From an uncultured Fretibacterium sp. (GTDB taxonomy: Bacteria > Synergistota > Synergistia > Synergistales > Aminobacteriaceae), in contig CALGGR010000285.1 of NCBI GenBank assembly GCA_937915755.1, positions 1-9,097 on the forward strand: 9,097 nt of DNA, in the 5' to 3' direction. The notes below the pieces were generated by a model that saw only the letters and a program-made list of their open reading frames with translations, was not told where the DNA came from and searched no databases. Below, piece after piece: positions 5,816 through 9,097 of the stretch (the stretch's first letter is position 1; each line of letters starts with the position of its first letter). The position numbers and the translations under genes are program-made.

Positions 5816-6340
5816 CTATGCAGATTTCCTGGCCTGCCCTGACTTTTTCGCAGACGCTTTACCTGTGTCTGCTTTTGCGGCTGTCTTTGTGGAGGATTTC
5901 TCCGTCTTTTTCACGTTCGCCTTGTGTTCTGTTTTCTCCGCCTTTGCCTTTGTCCCTTTGGCGGAGGTCTTAACGGTTTTCCTGGACTGTTTTTTCTCGT
6001 CGGAGTTTGATACTGACGCGGCTTTCGTCTTCGTGGAGGCTTTAGCCCTGGACGCTTTTTGTGTCTTCCTGGCGGGCTTTACTGCTTCCTTATCGTCCTT
6101 TCCGGCAGGCGCTGGAGCCGCGTTGCCTTCCAGGGAGAGCAACTCAACGAGTGAAACGCCAAGCATCTCCGCCATGTTGACGAGCTGATTCAGCGTTGGA
6201 TTGAAACTTGTTTTTTCGTTCAGCCAGCGAGAAAGAGTGGGGCCGCTGACGCTGATACGTTTCGCGATGGCGGACTGATTGACGTTGTTCTGCTTCCCGT
6301 AGGACTTCAACCGCTGGAAAATGGGCTTCGCGTCAAACAT
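5816..6340 (-). CDS. XRE-type HTH protein with histone-H1-like basic tail
   Basis: A 174-residue DNA-binding protein made of two unlike parts. Residues about 5-70 are a Cro/C1-type helix-turn-helix: NQSAIAKRISVSGPTLSRWL (21-40), then PTLNQLVNMAEMLGVSLVELL. Residues 81-174 are low-complexity and very basic, with about 26 Lys and 4 Arg in 94 residues amid Ala, Ser and Thr (KTVKTSAKGTK, KSSTKTAAK), resembling bacterial histone-H1-like tails. I infer a regulator that also binds DNA without sequence preference, or a nucleoid protein with targeted binding. GGAG (6349-6352) sits 8 nt before the ATG and a strong promoter precedes it. It heads the five-gene operon and is divergent from an HU gene, so it may repress its own promoter. 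The HTH call is firm, the tail's role is inferred, and I know no gene name. Confidence 0.85.
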   Translation of the reverse strand: MFDAKPIFQRLKSYGKQNNVNQSAIAKRISVSGPTLSRWLNEKTSFNPTLNQLVNMAEMLGVSLVELLSLEGNAAPAPAGKDDKEAVKPARKTQKASRAKASTKTKAASVSNSDEKKQSRKTVKTSAKGTKAKAEKTEHKANVKKTEKSSTKTAAKADTGKASAKKSGQARKSA

Positions 6341-6353
6341 AAGATACGCTCCA

Positions 6354-6378
6354 ATCTTGGATAAGATAATGAAATTAT
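6354..6378. promoter_or_regulatory. Candidate operators at the operon's transcription start
   Basis: Two perfect 5-bp dyads touch each other. One is ATCTT-GGAT-AAGAT (6354-6367), at the expected transcription start. The other is ATAAT-GAA-ATTAT (6366-6378), overlapping the -10 box of the HTH gene. Sites of this size fit an XRE-family dimer, so autoregulation is plausible. Short AT-rich dyads can also occur by chance. Confidence 0.35.
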
Positions 6379-6403
6379 AATAAAATCAGGATAAATCCGT
6401 CAA
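6374..6403 (-). promoter_or_regulatory. Strong promoter of the five-gene operon
   Basis: Read on the minus strand, TTGACG (6403-6398) and TATAAT (6379-6374) are separated by 18 bp. This matches the sigma-70 consensus at 5 of 6 and 6 of 6 positions. Transcription should begin near 6367, about 27 nt before the HTH gene's ATG. It is the best promoter in the window, and no other clear promoter is seen between the operon's genes. Confidence 0.75.
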
Positions 6404-6431
6404 TAACAATCAGCCCATTTCCTGGCGCTTG

Positions 6432-6440
6432 TGGTACAAT
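6432..6440 (+). promoter_or_regulatory. Extended -10 promoter of the HU gene
   Basis: TGGTACAAT gives an extended -10 (TG, one base, then TACAAT, 5 of 6 to consensus). There is no good -35 at 16-18 bp, as is common for extended -10 promoters. Transcription would start about 33 nt before the HU start codon. It lies about 30 bp from the divergent operon promoter, so the two may interfere with each other or share regulators. Confidence 0.5.
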
Positions 6441-6479
6441 CTCGCAGGTTGTGAGTTTTTGAAGTTGGAGGGATTTGTG

Positions 6480-6767
6480 ATGACGAAGACGGAATTTGCC
6501 GCCGCAGTTGCGGAGAAAGCGGGACTGAACAAGAAAGACGCTGCCGGAGCGGTTGACGCCGTGCTTGAGCTTATCGGCGACACGCTGGCGAAGGGGGACA
6601 AGGTGACGTTTGTCGGGTTTGGCACGTTTGAGGTCAGAGAGCGGGCAGAGCGTGAAGCGCGTAATCCTCAAGACCCGACAAAGACGGTTCATGTTCCGGC
6701 GAAGAAGGTTCCCGCGTTCAAGGCGGGGAAGGAACTCAAGGCAAAGGTCGGGCAGACCAAAAATTAG
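6480..6767 (+). CDS. HU-family nucleoid DNA-binding protein
   Basis: A 95-residue HU/IHF-family protein that bends and compacts DNA as a dimer. MTKTEFAAAVAEKAGL begins the helical dimerisation half, and GFGTFEVRERAEREARNP (46-63) is the family signature, with the Arg-Asn-Pro at the tip of the DNA-embracing arm. HVPAKKVPAFKAGKELKAKV closes the fold. The loop RNPQDPTKTVHV carries a few residues more than typical 90-residue HU. The start at 6480 is set by GGAGGG (6467-6472), 7 nt upstream; the in-frame ATG at 6429 lies ahead of the promoter. Standing alone beside an H1-tailed HTH gene, it may be an element-borne nucleoid protein rather than the host's main HU, but this cannot be decided here. 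Confidence 0.93.
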   Translation: MTKTEFAAAVAEKAGLNKKDAAGAVDAVLELIGDTLAKGDKVTFVGFGTFEVRERAEREARNPQDPTKTVHVPAKKVPAFKAGKELKAKVGQTKN

Positions 6768-6777
6768 CAACAATAAA

Positions 6778-6805
6778 AGCCGGACAGCACGATTACTGTC
6801 CGGCT
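6778..6805 (-). terminator. Intrinsic terminator of the esterase gene
   Basis: AGCCGGACAG (6778-6787) and CTGTCCGGCT (6796-6805) form a perfect, GC-rich 10-bp stem with an 8-nt loop. On the minus strand it is followed at once by TTTATTG, the U-rich tail expected of a rho-independent terminator for the gene ending at 6827. On the plus strand no T run follows directly, so it would stop HU transcription less well, though it lies in the only gap between the convergent genes. Confidence 0.85.
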
Positions 6806-6826
6806 GGATTCTTAACCATCTACGGC

Positions 6827-7801
6827 TTATTTTTTCAGGTATTTGTCAAAGAAGTCGACAATAATCTTCATTACTGGTTCTTGAACCCAGTAAGGGCCAC
6901 CATGTGCCGCTCCTTCTACGATATAACGCTCCGACTCTATTCCCTTTGCCCGCAGAGCCTGAAAGAGCAAGTCCGTCTGGCTGGGTGAGACAAGCGTATC
7001 GGCTGTGCCGTGCATCAGTAACATGGGGGCAGATTTCTCGTTGATGTAGTTGATGGGATTGGCCTTTGCTGCTTCTTCTGGATGCGCGTTGATACCGCCG
7101 TCTTTGCCACCAAACGTCGGCGTACCCAGCACCCAAAGAGCTTCAGTTGCTCCTGCGGAACGATGTCCCCGCTGCACTTCCTCTGAGAAATCCGCTCCAA
7201 TGACCGTTAAATCCGACAGGCCGAAAATGTCCGCCGCGCAAAGGACGGAACTGGACTGGTCAAGATACTCGCCTTTGTCGAACTCTGTGCTTCCGCTGGT
7301 TACACCCGTAAAAGCGGAGAGATAGCCTCCCGCGCTGTTCCCGAGAACCCCTACGCGCTTGGTGTCGATGTTAAATCGCTCCGCATGGGCTCTCAGCCAG
7401 CGTATGGCGGACTTTACATCCTCAAGAGGCTGAGGGAAACGGCCGTTAGGGGCGAAACGATACTCAATGCTGGCGACAACGTAGCCATTCTCGGCCAGTT
7501 TCATACGCTGCTGAATCCAGTTGGTGCGCGGAGCCATGATAAAACCGCCGCCGGTTACGAAGACGATGAGAGGGAGTGGCTTATCGCTCTTAGGCTGGAG
7601 CACGTCCATTGCTAGGGCGTAGGTGGAAACGCCACGGCCTGCTCCCTGCGCAAACACGATACCCTCCGCCATTGTGATCTCGCCGTTCACAAGTTCCACA
7701 TTAAGAGTTTTGCTCTCCGCTTTCTCTGTCGCGCAGACGGGCAGAGCGAACAGCACTAATAATGCGGAGGACAGCAGTAACCCCTTTAAATATGTTTTCA
7801 A
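6827..7801 (-). CDS. Exported alpha/beta-hydrolase esterase
   Basis: A 324-residue exported hydrolase resembling acetyl-ester/feruloyl esterases and lipases of the BD-FAE/hormone-sensitive-lipase type. Residues 1-24 are a signal peptide (hydrophobic 7-20, ending PVCA). The oxyanion motif GGGF is at 84-87. The catalytic triad is visible as GNSAGG with Ser156, HGTADTLV with Asp268, and GAAHGG with His300. Supporting motifs are YRFAPNGRFPQPLEDVKSA and SAPMLLMHGT. The start codon is TTG, chosen because an unusually strong AAGGAGG lies 8 nt upstream and the signal peptide begins right after it. It is monocistronic, with its own terminator. A role in removing acyl groups from polysaccharides is plausible, but the substrate cannot be read from sequence. 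Confidence 0.87.
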   Translation of the reverse strand: MKTYLKGLLLSSALLVLFALPVCATEKAESKTLNVELVNGEITMAEGIVFAQGAGRGVSTYALAMDVLQPKSDKPLPLIVFVTGGGFIMAPRTNWIQQRMKLAENGYVVASIEYRFAPNGRFPQPLEDVKSAIRWLRAHAERFNIDTKRVGVLGNSAGGYLSAFTGVTSGSTEFDKGEYLDQSSSVLCAADIFGLSDLTVIGADFSEEVQRGHRSAGATEALWVLGTPTFGGKDGGINAHPEEAAKANPINYINEKSAPMLLMHGTADTLVSPSQTDLLFQALRAKGIESERYIVEGAAHGGPYWVQEPVMKIIVDFFDKYLKK

Positions 7802-8061
7802 GGCTGCCCCCTCCTTAGAGTATATCTTGCCATAATCATATCACGGTTATGACGAAAAAGAGAAGCGATTAAACGGATTCAGGACGTTTTTTAGGCGCAA
7901 GACAACGTTATGGTTCGTCTCTTTGCACTTGAGGGCGTTTGTGTGCCGTTCTCGTTGCTCTACGAGGAAATCCGTGAAGCAGAGCGATTTCACATTTCTT
8001 TCATGTTTTTCTGGTATCCTTTCAATGGAGTTATATTTCCTGATGAAAGGATGGTGAGAAG
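7802..8061. other. 260-bp divergent intergenic region
   Basis: This lies between two outward-facing genes, so it must hold both promoters, but neither is clear. On the plus strand TGGTATCCT (8012-8020) could be an extended -10 for the gene at 8062. On the minus strand, TATGAT- and TATACT-like hexamers near 7820-7840 are candidates for the esterase. A small CTCGT/ACGAG stem lies at 7951-7966. A 51-codon open frame (7910-8065) is judged to be chance. I see no RNA gene. Confidence 0.4.
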
Positions 8062-8646
8062 ATGAAGAAGTTTGCTATTGCGCTCTTGTCCATAGTTTTT
8101 ATCGCCGTTGGAGTAAGCGTTGCCTGTGCCGCAGTTCAGGCAAAGGATGTCCTTATTACCTATGTGGGGAATGAGGCATTTACGAAGTTGAGCGCCGGAG
8201 AGCGGCAGGCTTGTGTCGAGTGGCTTGCGGAGGGCGGAGTGATGGGGCCTGAGTGCAAGAAAGCGGTCATGAAGCTTATCGCTCTCGCTCCCGGCGCGGT
8301 GACCGTTGAGCAGCGTCAGGCGTTGGCTCTGGCGGCATCGGATTCCGTTTCTTCAACACCTGTGAGCAACGCGGATACGCCTGTGATCGTGGAGAAGAAA
8401 GACGACACGGGGGCTGTTATTGTAGGCGGCCTTTTTGGGATATTGGCAGGTCTTGTTATCGCTAACAATGTCGGTCATCACCGTCATTACGCCCCAGCAC
8501 CTCCTCATCCGAGGCCGCCGGAGTTCAGGCGCGGCCCTCATGTGCCTTTTGGAGGACTGGGAGGGAAGCCGAAACTGCCGCCTCGACGTACTCCTGTGAA
8601 TGTGCCTAAACGTCCGCCTAAAGGAGGCAGACCGCCGCGTAGGTAA
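8062..8646 (+). CDS. Small exported/membrane protein with Pro/Arg/His-rich tail
   Basis: A 194-residue protein of no family I recognise. Residues 1-23 are a typical signal peptide (MKKFAIALLSIVFIAVGVSV then ACA). Residues 24-95 form a small, probably helical domain with two cysteines (51 and 65) that could form a disulfide. A Ser/Thr/Asp-rich linker follows. Residues 117-137 (GAVIVGGLFGILAGLVIANN) are a glycine-rich membrane segment. The last 57 residues hold about 17 Pro and 14 Arg/Lys and open with a histidine cluster, GHHRHY (138-143). AAAGGA (8046-8051) is the ribosome site, 10 nt upstream. I infer an envelope protein with one membrane span after signal cleavage; the tail may contact nucleic acid, cell wall or metal. 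It stands alone and is not clearly linked to its neighbours. Confidence 0.7.
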   Translation: MKKFAIALLSIVFIAVGVSVACAAVQAKDVLITYVGNEAFTKLSAGERQACVEWLAEGGVMGPECKKAVMKLIALAPGAVTVEQRQALALAASDSVSSTPVSNADTPVIVEKKDDTGAVIVGGLFGILAGLVIANNVGHHRHYAPAPPHPRPPEFRRGPHVPFGGLGGKPKLPPRRTPVNVPKRPPKGGRPPRR

Positions 8647-8655
8647 AAGCATTAA

Positions 8656-8705
8656 AACGCCGCCGGACAACTCCGCAGGGGGGGCCATTCGGCGGTATGG
8701 GCGTT
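8656..8705 (-). terminator. Terminator of the helicase/methylase gene
   Basis: The outer arms AACGCC (8656-8661) and GGCGTT (8700-8705) continue into GCCG (8662-8665) and CGGC (8690-8693), with a 6-nt bulge on one side. An alternative pairing, CCGCCG (8660-8665) with CGGCGG (8690-8695), competes. Read on the minus strand it begins directly after the stop codon at 8706 and is followed by TTTTAATGCTTTT, a fair U-rich tail. It also ends the convergent gene at 8646, but has no T run on that side. The loop contains seven G (8678-8684). Confidence 0.6.
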
Positions 8706-9097
8706 CTAAAAATTGACGGATCTGACGAACTCCGGCGCGTCATCGGAGACGGGCTGTAACGCGGTCTCGCTTTCGGGCTTGTTATTCTCGTCCTTCGGCG
8801 TCTGCTTTCGTTCTTGCAACGTGAGTTCGGCGTTGAGTTGGGCGAGACGTGCGGCCTTTTCCCGGAGTTCATCCGCTCTTGGGAACTCGCGTCTCAGCTC
8901 CTCCTCGGCGGCAGCGACCTGGGTGTGAAGGTCTGCCAACCTGCGTTTTGCCATTGCGAGCCTGTCGGGTATGGCGTCAATCGCGTTGTCTATTCGCGTT
9001 ATGTTACCCGTCGCGCTGTCGCTCAGTTCGACGTTGTGAACCGCTGCGCCGGTGAGCTTCAGATCAACTTTCATAGTAAGCGGGTCAAAGCTGAAGC
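8706..9097 (-). CDS. C-terminal part of SNF2-helicase/DNA-methylase-like protein (partial)
   Basis: The reading frame is open to the window edge, so 130 residues of the C-terminus are seen and the rest lies beyond 9097. The segment FDPLTMKVDLKL, then SATGNITRIDNAIDAIPDRL, a coiled-coil of about 45 residues (AMAKRRLADLHTQV and FPRADELREKAARLAQLNAEL), and an acidic tail are what I recall from the extreme C-terminus of the very large SNF2-helicase/N6-adenine-methylase proteins of conjugative elements and large phages. The ATG at 9074 is internal and has no ribosome site, so it is not taken as the start. No catalytic motif is within view, so helicase or methylase activity is inferred from family memory only. 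If right, it marks this DNA as a mobile element. Confidence 0.65.
   Translation of the reverse strand, partial: FSFDPLTMKVDLKLTGAAVHNVELSDSATGNITRIDNAIDAIPDRLAMAKRRLADLHTQVAAAEEELRREFPRADELREKAARLAQLNAELTLQERKQTPKDENNKPESETALQPVSDDAPEFVRSVNF

Noticed and set aside
7910..8065. 51-codon open frame whose stop overlaps the next gene's start as ATGA
   Set aside because: There is no ribosome site before its ATG, the product (MVRLFALEGV start, then a Phe/Tyr-rich MFFWYPF stretch) looks non-protein-like, and it covers the DNA where the promoter of the gene at 8062 must lie.

Overview
This window looks like part of a bacterial accessory replicon, such as a plasmid, phage-plasmid or integrative element. 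It begins with a replication region: four tandem 22-bp iterons, an AT-rich stretch with one good DnaA-box match, and nested palindromes. This leads into a large primase-helicase gene. At the far edge is the C-terminal end of what resembles the very large SNF2 helicase/DNA-methylase proteins of conjugative elements and large phages. The exported proteins carry ordinary N-terminal signal peptides, Shine-Dalgarno sites are mostly clear, and base composition is moderate. The host is probably an anaerobic diderm such as Synergistota or Negativicutes, but that is a weak inference from protein style only.

Layout. 1-319: origin-like DNA and the primase promoter. 320-2248 (+): fusion of an archaeo-eukaryotic-type primase/polymerase with a DnaB-type helicase. 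2261-6340 (-): five closely packed genes, read from 6340 down to 2261. They are an XRE-type HTH protein with a histone-H1-like basic tail, an Rpn-family PD-(D/E)XK nuclease, an exported staphylococcal-nuclease homologue, a DinB DNA polymerase IV, and an exported tyrosine/dual-specificity phosphatase. The gaps are 14, 16, 40 and -4 bp, and one strong sigma-70-type promoter (TTGACG-N18-TATAAT) lies in front, so they look like one operon. 6480-6767 (+): an HU nucleoid protein, divergent from the operon. 6827-7801 (-): an exported alpha/beta-hydrolase esterase with a TTG start, ending at a strong intrinsic terminator shared with the HU gene's 3' side. 8062-8646 (+): an unrecognised small exported or membrane protein with a Pro/Arg/His-rich tail. 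8706-9097 (-): partial helicase/methylase C-terminus.

How the genes may fit together. The left end plausibly initiates and primes replication of the element. The operon groups DNA-active proteins (an H1-like HTH protein, a PD-(D/E)XK nuclease and a translesion polymerase) with two exported enzymes (a nuclease and a phosphatase). It sits opposite an HU gene, so two nucleoid-type proteins share one 139-bp control region. No function for the operon as a whole is known to me. The combination, and the H1-tailed regulator heading it, is the least ordinary thing in the window.
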